Shown: positions 52,379 to 61,140 of the stretch, piece after piece
Position numbering within the stretch: position 1 is the stretch's first letter
Layout: every line of letters begins with the position of its first letter
NCBI RefSeq assembly: GCF_024158035.1
Contig: NZ_JAMZEK010000001.1
Coordinates: forward strand, 1,034,001 to 1,098,000
Direction: 5' to 3'
Length of the DNA stretch: 64,000 nucleotides
DNA from: Dyella lutea
GTDB taxonomy: Bacteria; Pseudomonadota; Gammaproteobacteria; Xanthomonadales; Rhodanobacteraceae
Translations under genes and position numbers: made by a program
Notes under the pieces: model-generated
Seen by the model: only the letters and a program-made list of their open reading frames with translations
The model's database searches: none
Told to the model about the DNA's origin: nothing

Positions 52379-52737
52379 GCTATCTGTTCGTGGCACTGAC
52401 CATCGTCTTGACGGTATACGGCCAGTTGGTGCTCAAGTGGCAGGCCGGCCTCATCCCCCCCTCGCCGCAAGTGGGGCACGGCCTTCTGCTGTACGTCGTG
52501 CGGATGCTGCTCCGTCCTTGGGTTCTGAGCGGGCTGGCGGCGGCGTTCCTGGCTTCCGCGTGCTGGATCGCAGCGGTTTCTCGGTTTCCGCTCAGCAAGA
52601 TCTACCCGTTCATGGCGCTCAACTTCGTCCTCGTCGGCCTGCTCGCGGTGCCGCTCTTCGGCGAGTCGTTGTCCCAGTCCAAGATTGTCGGGTTGCTGCT
52701 GGTGATCGCGGGTCTGATCGTGACCAGTCGCGCCTGA
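52375..52737 (+). CDS. Small multidrug-resistance/ArnE-F-like membrane protein
   Basis: 120 residues with four membrane helices, the size and layout of EmrE/ArnE/ArnF. Signature segments are P-L-S-K-I-Y-P-F-M-A-L-N near 80 and F-G-E-S-L near 100. ArnE/F form the flippase for undecaprenyl-linked aminoarabinose; in this setting it probably flips the lipid-linked sugar made by the first gene of the cluster. It ends 52 bases before a convergent gene; no terminator with a U-run is visible between them. Confidence 0.8.
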   Translation: MSYLFVALTIVLTVYGQLVLKWQAGLIPPSPQVGHGLLLYVVRMLLRPWVLSGLAAAFLASACWIAAVSRFPLSKIYPFMALNFVLVGLLAVPLFGESLSQSKIVGLLLVIAGLIVTSRA

Positions 52738-52789
52738 CAATCCAAGGACCTGATTGTGCGGACGGTCCGGCAGCTAGGGCACAGAACGC

Positions 52790-54691
52790 TCACGGCTGCT
52801 GGCTCTGCGTCGGTACAGATCGAGAGCGTGCATAGACTATCCAGTGATCGACCGCGCCGTCAGGATGCAGATCCTGTTCCGTCAGCGCCGCTGTCATGGC
52901 CGTCGACAACGCCTGTCGCGCAACAATGACGGTCGATGGTCTCAATCGCTGCATGACATCAACCAAATCCTCCAAGCGCCCGCCAGTTCCCGCGATGAAG
53001 GCCGCGGCACTCATGCGTTGTGCGAAATCCCCTGGCTCAGCGAACAGCGCGTTTCTCAGAAAGTCCCCCCGGGTGACCACCTGGGGGTGCTCTGCGGACA
53101 GCACTACCATGTCCTGTGCCAGCGGCACCGGGGCCAGCATCACACCGGGGTTGGCGAGCCGCAGGCAGTTGCGCGCTTCATCTGCATAGGTGTCCAGCGG
53201 GTAGCCGGTGAGCGACACGGTGACGTGGTTGCCCGGGTGCATGACGGACCAGGGGGAGACCACGACCGCTGCGGCAAGGGCAGCGAACAGGACGAACGGT
53301 GCGAGGTGCCGGGAGGGCGCGTCCTTATCGGGCCGGTCGAACAGGGCGCCTGCCGCGGCTCCGACAAGCAGGGGGAGCGGGATCAGGAAAACCAGCCGCC
53401 AGTAGATATTTTCCGTGGTCAGGTAGCGCATGATCGCCGGCGCCACCCACGGGTTGAGATAGCACGCGACGGTCAGCACGGACCAGGCCAACAGGAACCG
53501 GTGGCGGGCTTCGCGCCAACGCCAGCCAAGGAAAAGGAGCGCCGCCAGTAGCATTACGATGCTCGCCGACAACGCCGTCCCGCCGGTAACGAGGTGGAAC
53601 TGGCCACTGAAGGTGCGGGGGAACCCGGCGTTGATCTGCGAGCCGTAGGCAACTCGAGCGATCGCGTAGTGGCGGTAGTCCAGCGCGAAGGCGAGAGCAG
53701 GAGACAGTGTTGCGGCATAGGCTGCCCCGCGCGCTATTCCCTCGGCGAGGGGCCATTCCCGGCCAAATGCGAACCACCAGGCCAGGAACAAAGGCAGCGA
53801 CAGCAGCGGCAGCATGACCAGGGCAGACGTCGTCATGCTGGACACCGCCACCACACCGGCCAGCAGAAGCAGCCATCGGCCGATGCCCGGCTTGCGCAGG
53901 AACAGCATCGACTGGGCGATGTACATGGGCAGGCCGAGGAAGATGAAGGCGCACTTCGACTGGAACAGCCGCAGCAGCGTGAAGTTCCCGAAGCTACGGT
54001 GGCTCTCGCCCAGCAGCAGGATCAGCGGGACCAGGATCAGTGCGGCGCATGCCGCCGCCCGCCGCGATAGCCCCAGGAGTCGAAGGTTCGCCGCCAGCAG
54101 CAGGATGCCGAATATCGCGGCCAGCGAGGGCGCCAGGCGGTAGTAGACCCACAACAGGTCCACTCCTGTCAGATGTGCGAATGCGGCCTGACAGAATTCG
54201 TAGGCGGTGGGGTAGTAGGCCGCCGCCGACTGCGGCAGGGCCAGCGCAGGGGTGTGCGCGATTTCGTGGATGACGCCATTCATCCGAACCTCCGGATGCG
54301 CCACCGCATAGACGATCTTCGGCAGGTAGATGACGTCGTCGGCGTCGGGGCGGTGCAGGAGTGCGACGACCAGCGCCGCCGACACGCAGGCGATCACCAG
54401 CGCGAGCACGACGTCCAGGTTCCAGTGGACAGGGCGGAAATCCGGTCCGCGGCGTGCGACCAGGAGCCCGGTCACGGAAAGCACCAGCGCTGCGATGACG
54501 GTAGCGGCCAGGGCCCAGGATGCGACGTGGAAGGAAAGCCCCAGCCGGAGCGCCATCCGCTGCACCAGTGCGCTCGACGCGAGCGGCAGCGAGAGGGCTG
54601 CCAGCATCACTATTAGGGGGAAGTCGTCCACCTGATCATGCCGGGAAGCACCGGCCGATGTGGCATTCCCTGTGGTTGGTCGAATACTCAA
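52790..54691 (-). CDS. Polytopic membrane protein, possible GT-C glycosyltransferase
   Basis: 633 residues. Twelve or so membrane helices over the first 490 residues, then a soluble periplasmic C-terminal part (about 495-633). The first long extracytoplasmic loop carries D116-A-D-D119 right after a helix, the position of the DxD/ExD motif in GT-C enzymes, so a lipid-sugar-dependent transferase is a fair guess. It faces the flippase gene of the same cluster and would supply the periplasmic transfer step. The open frame begins with a TTG lacking a good ribosome-binding site; an ATG at 54607 (residue 29) is the alternative start. On the minus strand a TATTAT-like -10 element lies about 30 bases before the TTG. 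Confidence 0.7.
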   Translation of the reverse strand: MSIRPTTGNATSAGASRHDQVDDFPLIVMLAALSLPLASSALVQRMALRLGLSFHVASWALAATVIAALVLSVTGLLVARRGPDFRPVHWNLDVVLALVIACVSAALVVALLHRPDADDVIYLPKIVYAVAHPEVRMNGVIHEIAHTPALALPQSAAAYYPTAYEFCQAAFAHLTGVDLLWVYYRLAPSLAAIFGILLLAANLRLLGLSRRAAACAALILVPLILLLGESHRSFGNFTLLRLFQSKCAFIFLGLPMYIAQSMLFLRKPGIGRWLLLLAGVVAVSSMTTSALVMLPLLSLPLFLAWWFAFGREWPLAEGIARGAAYAATLSPALAFALDYRHYAIARVAYGSQINAGFPRTFSGQFHLVTGGTALSASIVMLLAALLFLGWRWREARHRFLLAWSVLTVACYLNPWVAPAIMRYLTTENIYWRLVFLIPLPLLVGAAAGALFDRPDKDAPSRHLAPFVLFAALAAAVVVSPWSVMHPGNHVTVSLTGYPLDTYADEARNCLRLANPGVMLAPVPLAQDMVVLSAEHPQVVTRGDFLRNALFAEPGDFAQRMSAAAFIAGTGGRLEDLVDVMQRLRPSTVIVARQALSTAMTAALTEQDLHPDGAVDHWIVYARSRSVPTQSQQP

Positions 54692-55131
54692 TGCGCCGGC
54701 AACGGTGTTGAAGGACGGCCGATAATACAGCGGCGCGCGGCCATCCTTGAGGTGTCATGCCGCTTGGACGGACCGACGATCAGAAAGCCTCGCGCGCTCG
54801 CTACGTCACCGATGACGGGCTGCAGGGGCCTCGATCAACCGGACAAAACTCTCTGTGATCAGCTCGTTCCGGTCCAGCCCGATACCCTGCGGGACCGGAA
54901 GCCACGTCAGTCGGTGAGATGCTGCCAGGTGACCTGGCCGGGCCAAAGTGCGGGTACGCACAATCATATGGCGATCCATGCATCTGGGCCGGCGAGAGTT
55001 TTCGACTGCAGGCGTGGTTTGTCCATCTTCCATGGGAGCTTGTGTCAAGCTAACAAGGCGGGAGGGGGGGGGCAGTTATTGCCGGTCATGCGGAGTCGCA
55101 GTGCGGCTGCTCCGCGCCATGAGGACAGACA
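54692..55131. other. Intergenic region upstream of the VCBS gene pair
   Basis: 440 bases without a credible gene. It marks the transition from high GC on the left to a lower-GC segment on the right. Contents: -10-like ATAATA (54722-54727) for the membrane protein on the left, a G9 tract (55064-55072) about 60 bases before the first VCBS gene, and AGGA eight bases before that gene's ATG. No terminal inverted repeats, integrase or transposase remains were recognised. Confidence 0.5.
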
Positions 55132-56283
55132 ATGGGGCGACGACTTTGGTCTATGGCCATATTGGCCACAATGCTGGCGTTGAGCCAGGCGCCGGTCCGG
55201 GCACAGGACGTGGGGGTTGATACTCTCCAGGTACTGCAATCCACTACACCGATACCCGGTAGACAGGGCACTCCAGGGGATTTCAATGGGGACGGCGTTT
55301 CAGACCTGCTGTGGTACAACCCACTGACAAGCCAGATGGCTTATTGGCTGCTAGGCAATGGGGCGAATGGCGCCATAGTGCGTAGTGGGGCGCGGACCTT
55401 CAGCATAACGAAGGGCTACTACGTCGGTGCAGTTGGTGATTTCGACGGCAGCGGGTTGGCCGATGTCGTATTCACAAGTGCCAAGCGTGACCTCTACCTG
55501 TGGACGAACGACGGGCACGGAGGGTTCCGGTCGAGCTTCATCGGCACTTATCCAGATGGTTGGCAGCTGACTGGCGCCGGTGATGTCGATGGCGATGGCC
55601 ATGACGATCTGCTCTGGTTCAACGCAGCTTCCTGTCAATTCGGCTACTGGCTGATGAGCGGTGGTGCACGTATTGGATCGAAGACTGCTTCTGCGCCATG
55701 TGGCTATTATCCGATTTCGATTGGCTACTACACCCCGGCCAATCGCATCTCGATCATTTGGACGAGTGCACATAACGACCTGACCGTCTGGGACAGTCTG
55801 CCGACCGGATTCGTCCCGTACACATTGGGAAGCTTTGCGAGCAGCTACCATGCTATCGCCATAGGTGGCGGTTTCGCCGGGCAGATGCTGACCGTGATCG
55901 CCGGTGCAGAAGATTCGCCAACTGCTGGAAATGGGACTGGTGGGGCACGACAACAGATGCTCAGTCGCACGTTTGACGCCAGTGGCATGCAGACTGGAAT
56001 AGTCAATTCGGGTGGGTTCCTGGGAGGGTTCAATTTTCCATGGAGATCGGCAGGCTTCTTTATGGCGGCGCACGGAGCTACCCAAACTGGCGCGATCTAC
56101 CAGTTTGGCAACGGGGCGCTGGATGCCTGCTCTGCTGAAGGGATGGCGGGTGTGAACTACGCGCCGGCGGACGATTCCCATGCTCTCGTTCAGCCTGACA
56201 ATTGCACCCGGATCAGCTTCCCGCGGGGATGGTTCGTGGTTGGTGCTTTGGCCAATGGCGTCATTCCGAAGGTGGCGCCATGA
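55132..56283 (+). CDS. Secreted FG-GAP/VCBS repeat protein, copy 1
   Basis: 383 residues. Signal peptide (about 1-24, ending V-R-A). FG-GAP/VCBS-type calcium-binding units: D-F-N-G-D-G-V-S-D-L at 50, D-F-D-G-S-G-L-A-D at 103, D-V-D-G-D-G-H-D-D-L at 151, followed by a less conserved C-terminal half with two or three Cys. These repeats build a beta-propeller, often in adhesins or extracellular enzymes. No anchor is visible, so it is probably secreted or surface-associated. Its codon use is more A/T-rich than the flanks. The stop overlaps the start of the second copy (ATGA), and the two share the whole domain plan. Confidence 0.82.
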   Translation: MGRRLWSMAILATMLALSQAPVRAQDVGVDTLQVLQSTTPIPGRQGTPGDFNGDGVSDLLWYNPLTSQMAYWLLGNGANGAIVRSGARTFSITKGYYVGAVGDFDGSGLADVVFTSAKRDLYLWTNDGHGGFRSSFIGTYPDGWQLTGAGDVDGDGHDDLLWFNAASCQFGYWLMSGGARIGSKTASAPCGYYPISIGYYTPANRISIIWTSAHNDLTVWDSLPTGFVPYTLGSFASSYHAIAIGGGFAGQMLTVIAGAEDSPTAGNGTGGARQQMLSRTFDASGMQTGIVNSGGFLGGFNFPWRSAGFFMAAHGATQTGAIYQFGNGALDACSAEGMAGVNYAPADDSHALVQPDNCTRISFPRGWFVVGALANGVIPKVAP

Positions 56284-57404
56284 GTCGCCCGGCAGGCTTT
56301 TTTGTCGCCAGCACCTTCGTTGTGTTCGGTTTACTGCTCCCGGGCAGTAATGCAAAGGCGCAGCAGGTCGTTGGGTTGAATACGCTTCAGGCATTGACGG
56401 TAACCACGCCGAAGCCTGGCAGCGATGCCGTGCCAGGCGATTTCAATGGTGATGGTCTGTCTGATCTGCTCTGGTTCAACGCAGATACCAGCCAGCTGGC
56501 GTACTGGATCATGGCGACTGATGCCAATGGCGAAGTGACACGCACGTCGTCGCGGACGATAGCGGTAACACCCGGCTACTTCATTGGTGCGACCGGTGAT
56601 CTCAACGGGGATGGCCTGGCAGATATCGTGTTCACTGGCGCCAATCACGATCTTTACCTGTGGACCAATAGTGGCAAGGGCAGTTTCCATTCGACGTCGC
56701 TCGGTACCTATCCGGCGGGATGGCAACTGTTCGGTGCAGGTGATATCGATGGGGATGGACAGGACGACCTGCTCTGGTTGAATAGTGGAACTTGTCAGTT
56801 TGCCTACTGGCTGATGAAGAGCGGGAAGCGTGTTGGTTCCAGGACACTGCCTGTGACGTGTGGTTCCTATCCGCTGTCGATCGGCTATTACTCGCTTAGC
56901 AATCGATTGTCGATTGTCTGGACCAATGCGGCGCACGATCTTTTCGTCTGGGACGCAACGGCCGACGGTTTCAACAGCTATTCCTTCGACAACTACACGA
57001 ACGGTGGAACCGATCCAACATTCCTGGCTTTCGGCGGCGGCTATGCCGGTGGCGACATGAGCTATGTCTTGAGTCCAAGTCCTGGCAGCGCATTTGGTCA
57101 GTCGTTGGAGCGGGCTTTCTTTATCGGCGGGGAGCAAGATACTTACGCGCGCACGACAGTTTGGACCGGGGGGGTGAATCCTGTTTCAGCGGGCGGCTTT
57201 CTCATTGAGGGGCGGCAGGTAAACAAGACCGGCAATATTTATCGGCTTGATGCCACCCATATCGGAGTTTGTCCGCCCGTTAGCCCGCGCTTCGGCTCCT
57301 ACGAGAGTGGTCCAACTGCAGCTCCGGCGGATTGTGTGCCTTTTAGCTTTCCGTCAGGTTGGATTTTAATCGGCGCGGACAATGGTGTTGTGCCAACAAC
57401 TTAG
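56280..57404 (+). CDS. Secreted FG-GAP/VCBS repeat protein, copy 2
   Basis: 374 residues, paralogue of the preceding gene in tandem: signal peptide (about 1-28, ending A-K-A), calcium loops D-F-N-G-D-G-L-S-D-L at 54, D-L-N-G-D-G-L-A-D at 107 and D-I-D-G-D-G-Q-D-D-L at 155, and a matching C-terminal half with W-T-G-G-V-N. ATGA overlap with copy 1 means the pair is co-expressed, which points to a heterodimer or two related surface functions. The low GC is shared by both. A terminator follows 33 bases after the stop. Confidence 0.82.
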   Translation: MSRPAGFFVASTFVVFGLLLPGSNAKAQQVVGLNTLQALTVTTPKPGSDAVPGDFNGDGLSDLLWFNADTSQLAYWIMATDANGEVTRTSSRTIAVTPGYFIGATGDLNGDGLADIVFTGANHDLYLWTNSGKGSFHSTSLGTYPAGWQLFGAGDIDGDGQDDLLWLNSGTCQFAYWLMKSGKRVGSRTLPVTCGSYPLSIGYYSLSNRLSIVWTNAAHDLFVWDATADGFNSYSFDNYTNGGTDPTFLAFGGGYAGGDMSYVLSPSPGSAFGQSLERAFFIGGEQDTYARTTVWTGGVNPVSAGGFLIEGRQVNKTGNIYRLDATHIGVCPPVSPRFGSYESGPTAAPADCVPFSFPSGWILIGADNGVVPTT

Positions 57405-57436
57405 TGACGGTGGCGCGGCTCATGATCCAGAGATGA

Positions 57437-57469
57437 AAATAGGGTGCCCGTCCGGGCACCCTATTTTTC
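57437..57469. terminator. Bidirectional rho-independent terminator
   Basis: AAATAGGGTGCCC (57437-57449) pairs perfectly with GGGCACCCTATTT (57454-57466), loop GTCC, followed by T residues on the plus strand and by TTTT on the minus strand just outside the stem. It ends the VCBS pair from the left and the dehydrogenase operon from the right. Confidence 0.88.
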
Positions 57470-57485
57470 TTTCTCGTAATGGTGA

Positions 57486-58838
57486 CTAGTTCGGCAGCGC
57501 CATGTCGTCCAGCAGCGCCTTGAGGAAGCGTGCCGCTTCGCCACCGGTGGCGGCGCGGTGGTCGAAGGTGAGGCTGATCGGCATGCGCTTGTGCACTTCG
57601 ATGCCGCCGATCACCGCCACCACGTCGTGGCTGAGCTTGCCCGCGCCGATGATCGCCACGGTCGGCGGCACCACCACCGGGGTGGCGTAGCGGCCGGCGA
57701 ACATGCCGAAGTTCGACAGGCTGATGGTGTAGCCGGACAGCTCGGTCGACGGGATCGAGCGGTCCTCTACCTGGGTGCGCAGGCGCTTGATCGCCGCGCG
57801 CACACCGTGGCCGTCGAGCATGTCGGCGTTGCGCAGGGCCGGCACGAACAGTCCGTCGTCGGTGTCCACGGCGATACCGATGTCCACGTGCGGGTGCAGG
57901 GTGCGGGTCAGGTTCTTGCCGTCGAACCAGGCGTTCAGCGCCGGCACCGCCTTGCAGGCGGCGACGATCGCGCGCACCAGGCGGGCGGTGATGTCCTGCT
58001 TTCCGATCCAGGCGTGCAGGTCGGCGTCGTCGACCAGGGTGGTCGGCACCACGTTGGCGTGGGCTTCGGCCATCACGCGCGCCATGTTCCGGCGTACGCC
58101 CTTGAGCTGCTCCGGCTGGCCGCTGGCGGTCTGCGAGGGCGGGGCGGTACGCACCGGCTTGCCGGCCAGCGAGACCGCGGTGCGCGAGGGTGCCGGGCCC
58201 GGCTCGGGCAGTTGCGGCGCCAGGTGGCGACCGGCCGACTCCGGTACGGCGCGCGCCGGGGCGGCACCGAGCGCGGCGCTGCCGTTGGCGGCGGCCTGCT
58301 TCACATCCTGCAGGGTGACCACGCCGCCGGCACCGCTGGGGCGCACGCGGGTCAGGTCGACCTTGAGCTTCTTCGCCAGCGCACGCACCGCGGGCACGGC
58401 CTTCACGCCGCCGACGTCGGCGGCCTGTTCCACATGCACGGTGTTGCCGCTGACCATGGCGCCGACCACGGTGCCTTCGTCCTCGCGGTCCGCACTGGCG
58501 GCGGCCGGGGCGGGCGCCAGCGCGGGAGCGGCCTTCTTCGGCGGTGCATGGTGGTGCCCGGTCGGCTCGGCCTCGGCGCGCTGCTTGGCGTTCGGGTCGG
58601 GCTCGAAGTCGGCCAGCGCGGCGCCGGTCTCGATGATGTCGCCGGCGGCGCCGTGCAGTTTGGTTACCTTGCCGGTGTACGGCGAGGGCACGTCGACCAC
58701 CGCCTTGGCGGTCTCCATCGACACCAGCGGGGCGTCGAGCTTGACGGTGTCGCCTTCCTTCACGTGCCACTCGACGATGGTGGCGTCGGGCAGGCCTTCG
58801 CCGAGGTCGGGCAGGTGGAATGTCTTGATGTCAGCCAT
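57486..58838 (-). CDS. 2-oxoacid dehydrogenase E2 component (dihydrolipoamide acyltransferase)
   Basis: 450 residues: one lipoyl domain (1-80) with the lipoylated lysine K45 in M-E-T-A-K-A, an Ala/Pro linker, a peripheral-subunit-binding domain (about 145-180; V-R-A-L-A-K-K-L), a second linker, and the catalytic domain (about 225-450) with the D426-H-R active-site motif. It transfers the acyl group from E1 to CoA. The single lipoyl domain and the neighbouring split E1 genes point to the pyruvate or branched-chain type of complex; sequence alone does not settle the substrate. No E3 gene is in the window. It is the last gene of the operon, 21 bases after the E1-beta stop. Confidence 0.92.
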   Translation of the reverse strand: MADIKTFHLPDLGEGLPDATIVEWHVKEGDTVKLDAPLVSMETAKAVVDVPSPYTGKVTKLHGAAGDIIETGAALADFEPDPNAKQRAEAEPTGHHHAPPKKAAPALAPAPAAASADREDEGTVVGAMVSGNTVHVEQAADVGGVKAVPAVRALAKKLKVDLTRVRPSGAGGVVTLQDVKQAAANGSAALGAAPARAVPESAGRHLAPQLPEPGPAPSRTAVSLAGKPVRTAPPSQTASGQPEQLKGVRRNMARVMAEAHANVVPTTLVDDADLHAWIGKQDITARLVRAIVAACKAVPALNAWFDGKNLTRTLHPHVDIGIAVDTDDGLFVPALRNADMLDGHGVRAAIKRLRTQVEDRSIPSTELSGYTISLSNFGMFAGRYATPVVVPPTVAIIGAGKLSHDVVAVIGGIEVHKRMPISLTFDHRAATGGEAARFLKALLDDMALPN

Positions 58839-58859
58839 GGGGATTCGATCCGTTGAGGG

Positions 58860-59840
58860 TTAGCTGGCAGCCAGCGTGCGCAGGGCGGCGTCGACGATGC
58901 GCGCGGTGCTCGGCATCTGCTTCATTTCGAGGCGATAGAGCGGCGTGTGGATGTCGTAGCCGGTGACGCGCTCGACCGGGGCGAGCAGCTCGTACAGGCA
59001 CTCCTCGGCCACGCGTGCGGCGATCTCGGCGCCGAAGCCGGCGGTCTTCGGGGCTTCGTGCACGATCACGCAGCGGCCGGTCTTGCTGACCGACTCGGCG
59101 ATGGTGTCGAAGTCCAGCGGGGTCAGCGTGGCGACGTCGATCACCTCGGCGCTGATGCCCTGCTCGGCCAGCGCGTCGGCGGCTTCCAGGCACTCCTTAA
59201 CCGGCGCGCCCCAGGTCACCAGGGTCACGTCGGTGCCGTCGCGCAGCACGAAGCACACGTCCAGCGGCAGCGCCTCGCCGTCGTCCGGCACCTCTTCCTT
59301 GTACTGGCGATAGATGCGCTTGGGCTCGAAGAACATCACCGGATCCGGATCGCGGATCGCCGCCAGCAGCAGGCCGTAGGCGCGCGCCGGCGAAGAGGGC
59401 ATCACCACGCGCAGGCCGGGGATGTTGGTGAACAGGTGCTCGTTCGCTTCCGAGTGATGCTCGGGGGCATGGATGCCGCCGCCCCACGGGGCGCGGAACA
59501 CGGCCGGCACGGTCAGGCGGCCGCGGGTGCGGTTGCGCATGCGTGCGGCGTGGCAGGCGATCTGCTCCATCATCGGGTAGATGAAGCCTTCGAACTGCGC
59601 CTCGGCGACCGGCTTCATGCCCTGCACGGCCATGCCGACGGTGACGCCGGCGATGGTGGTTTCGTCCAGTGGCGTGTCGAGCACGCGCAGTTCGCCGAAC
59701 TTCTGCTGCAGGCCCTGGGTGGCGCGGAACACGCCGCCGTTGACGCCGACGTCCTCGCCCAGCACCACGACCGAGTCGTCGTGGGCCATCTCGTAGGCGA
59801 GCGCCTGCGTGACTGCTTCGATAAGGGTGATCTGTGCCAT
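58860..59840 (-). CDS. 2-oxoacid dehydrogenase E1 component, beta subunit
   Basis: 326 residues. Transketolase-type pyrimidine-binding domain (L-G-E-D-V-G-V-N-G-G-V-F near residue 27, V-G-M-A-V-Q-G-M-K-P near 67) and C-terminal transketolase domain (L-V-T-W-G-A near 205, H-E-A-P-K near 265). It forms the alpha2beta2 thiamine-diphosphate enzyme with the upstream alpha subunit, decarboxylating pyruvate or a branched-chain 2-oxoacid. Three bases separate it from the alpha gene and 21 from E2, so it belongs to one transcript. Confidence 0.93.
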   Translation of the reverse strand: MAQITLIEAVTQALAYEMAHDDSVVVLGEDVGVNGGVFRATQGLQQKFGELRVLDTPLDETTIAGVTVGMAVQGMKPVAEAQFEGFIYPMMEQIACHAARMRNRTRGRLTVPAVFRAPWGGGIHAPEHHSEANEHLFTNIPGLRVVMPSSPARAYGLLLAAIRDPDPVMFFEPKRIYRQYKEEVPDDGEALPLDVCFVLRDGTDVTLVTWGAPVKECLEAADALAEQGISAEVIDVATLTPLDFDTIAESVSKTGRCVIVHEAPKTAGFGAEIAARVAEECLYELLAPVERVTGYDIHTPLYRLEMKQMPSTARIVDAALRTLAAS

Positions 59841-59843
59841 GAC

Positions 59844-60929
59844 TTAGTGCGCCTTGTTTTCGAGCGAGAGCGCGAAGTCGCGCTGCTTTTCCAGGTCAGC
59901 CGGGATCTCGGCGTAGGTGTAGTCGAACATCGCCGTGATCGGCTGGGTCTTGGTCTCGAGATAGGCGTTGACCTCGTTGTCCATCCAGTCGTCGCACTCG
60001 GCCTTCCAGGCTTCTTCCTTGGCGTCGTCCCACACGCCCTTGGCCACCAGCCAGTTGCGCAAGCGCTTCATCGGCTCCTTCGCCCAGCCTTCCTTCACTT
60101 CTTCCTCGCCGCGGTAGCGACGGGCGTCGTCGGCGGTGGTGTGGTCGCCGAGGCGGTAGGTGACCGCTTCGATCACGCTGCCGCCCTGGCCGCTGCGGGC
60201 GCGCTCGAGCGCGTCTTCCATCGCCTTGCGCACCGCGATGATGTCGTTGCCGTCGACCTGGATGCAGTAAAGGCCGGCCGCGATGCCCTTCTGCGCCAGC
60301 GTGGGTGCGCCGGACTGGATCTTGCGCGGCACCGAGATCGCCCACTGGTTGTTGACGATCACCGCGACCATCGGCAGGTTCTGCGCGCCGGCGATGTTGA
60401 TCGCGCCGTAGAAGTCGCCCTTGGACGAACCGCCGTCACCGATGGTGCACACCGCCACGCGCTTCTCGCCGCGGATCTTGAACGCCAGCGCGGAACCGGC
60501 CGCGTGCAGGCACTGCGTGGCGATCGGCACCGACCAGGCGAAGTCGTGGCGGGCCGGCTCGTTCTGGTAGTCGTTGCCGCGCTCGTCGCCGCCCCAGTAC
60601 ATGTAGACCTCGCGCGGCTGCACGCCGCGGTACAGCTGCGCGCCGTACTCGCGGTAGCTCGGTGCGTAGACGTCTTCCGGCTTCATCGCCGAACCGATGC
60701 CGACGTGGGCGGCCTCGTGGCCCAGGCAGCTGGCGTAGGTGCCGAGCTTGCCGGTGCGTTGCAGCGCGATCGACTTGGCATCGAACACGCGGGTGGACAT
60801 CATCAGCTTGTACAGCTTGACCATGTACTCGAGGTCCTGCGTGAATGCAGGGAGGTCGTCACGCACCTGCTTGCCCTCGGCATCGAGGTACTGCAGGTAT
60901 TCGATCTCAAACTTGGCGGCAATCGACAC
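59844..60929 (-). CDS. 2-oxoacid dehydrogenase E1 component, alpha subunit
   Basis: 361 residues from a GTG at 60929, chosen because GGAG lies six bases upstream (complement of 60936-60939) and the longer open frame up to 61202 has no family character. The thiamine-diphosphate motif G-D-G-G-S-S-K-G-D-F-Y and the N-N-Q-W-A-I segment are complete; the region Y-R-L-G-D-H-T-T-A-D-D resembles the phosphorylation-loop region of branched-chain enzymes. Together with the two downstream genes this forms the E1-E2 part of a 2-oxoacid dehydrogenase complex. It is divergent from tryptophan 2,3-dioxygenase. Confidence 0.92.
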   Translation of the reverse strand: MSIAAKFEIEYLQYLDAEGKQVRDDLPAFTQDLEYMVKLYKLMMSTRVFDAKSIALQRTGKLGTYASCLGHEAAHVGIGSAMKPEDVYAPSYREYGAQLYRGVQPREVYMYWGGDERGNDYQNEPARHDFAWSVPIATQCLHAAGSALAFKIRGEKRVAVCTIGDGGSSKGDFYGAINIAGAQNLPMVAVIVNNQWAISVPRKIQSGAPTLAQKGIAAGLYCIQVDGNDIIAVRKAMEDALERARSGQGGSVIEAVTYRLGDHTTADDARRYRGEEEVKEGWAKEPMKRLRNWLVAKGVWDDAKEEAWKAECDDWMDNEVNAYLETKTQPITAMFDYTYAEIPADLEKQRDFALSLENKAH

Positions 60930-61140
60930 GAGTCGCTCCGAAGGTGGGAAAAGGGGAGGCGCACAGGCCGCTGGGGGTGCGCCGGGAGAGCTCCCGCTGG
61001 CGCACAAAACTCCCAGAAAATCCTGCAATTGATAGCAGGCCGGGCGGTTTTGCCGCAAGGCACAGCGCAGCATGCGGGGTAGTACGGGACGGTTGCCGGA
61101 TGGCGCTACCATGCGGGTTTTGACGGGGAATGACGCCGAC

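Noticed and set aside
52738-52789. Inverted repeats CAATC/GATTG and CGGACGGTCCGG between convergent genes as a terminator
   Set aside because: Stems are short and neither strand has a U-run.
54692-55131. Looked for insertion-sequence ends, attachment site or integrase remains at the low-GC boundary
   Set aside because: No terminal inverted repeats, direct target repeats, tRNA fragment or transposase-like frame could be identified.
57343-58770. Long minus-strand frame overlapping the E2 gene in another phase
   Set aside because: It is Arg-rich without motifs, while the overlapping frame encodes a complete E2 with lipoyl lysine and DHR motif.
61093-61112. TTGCCG and TACCAT before the tryptophan dioxygenase gene as a promoter
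   Set aside because: The spacing is only eight bases, far too short for a -35/-10 pair.
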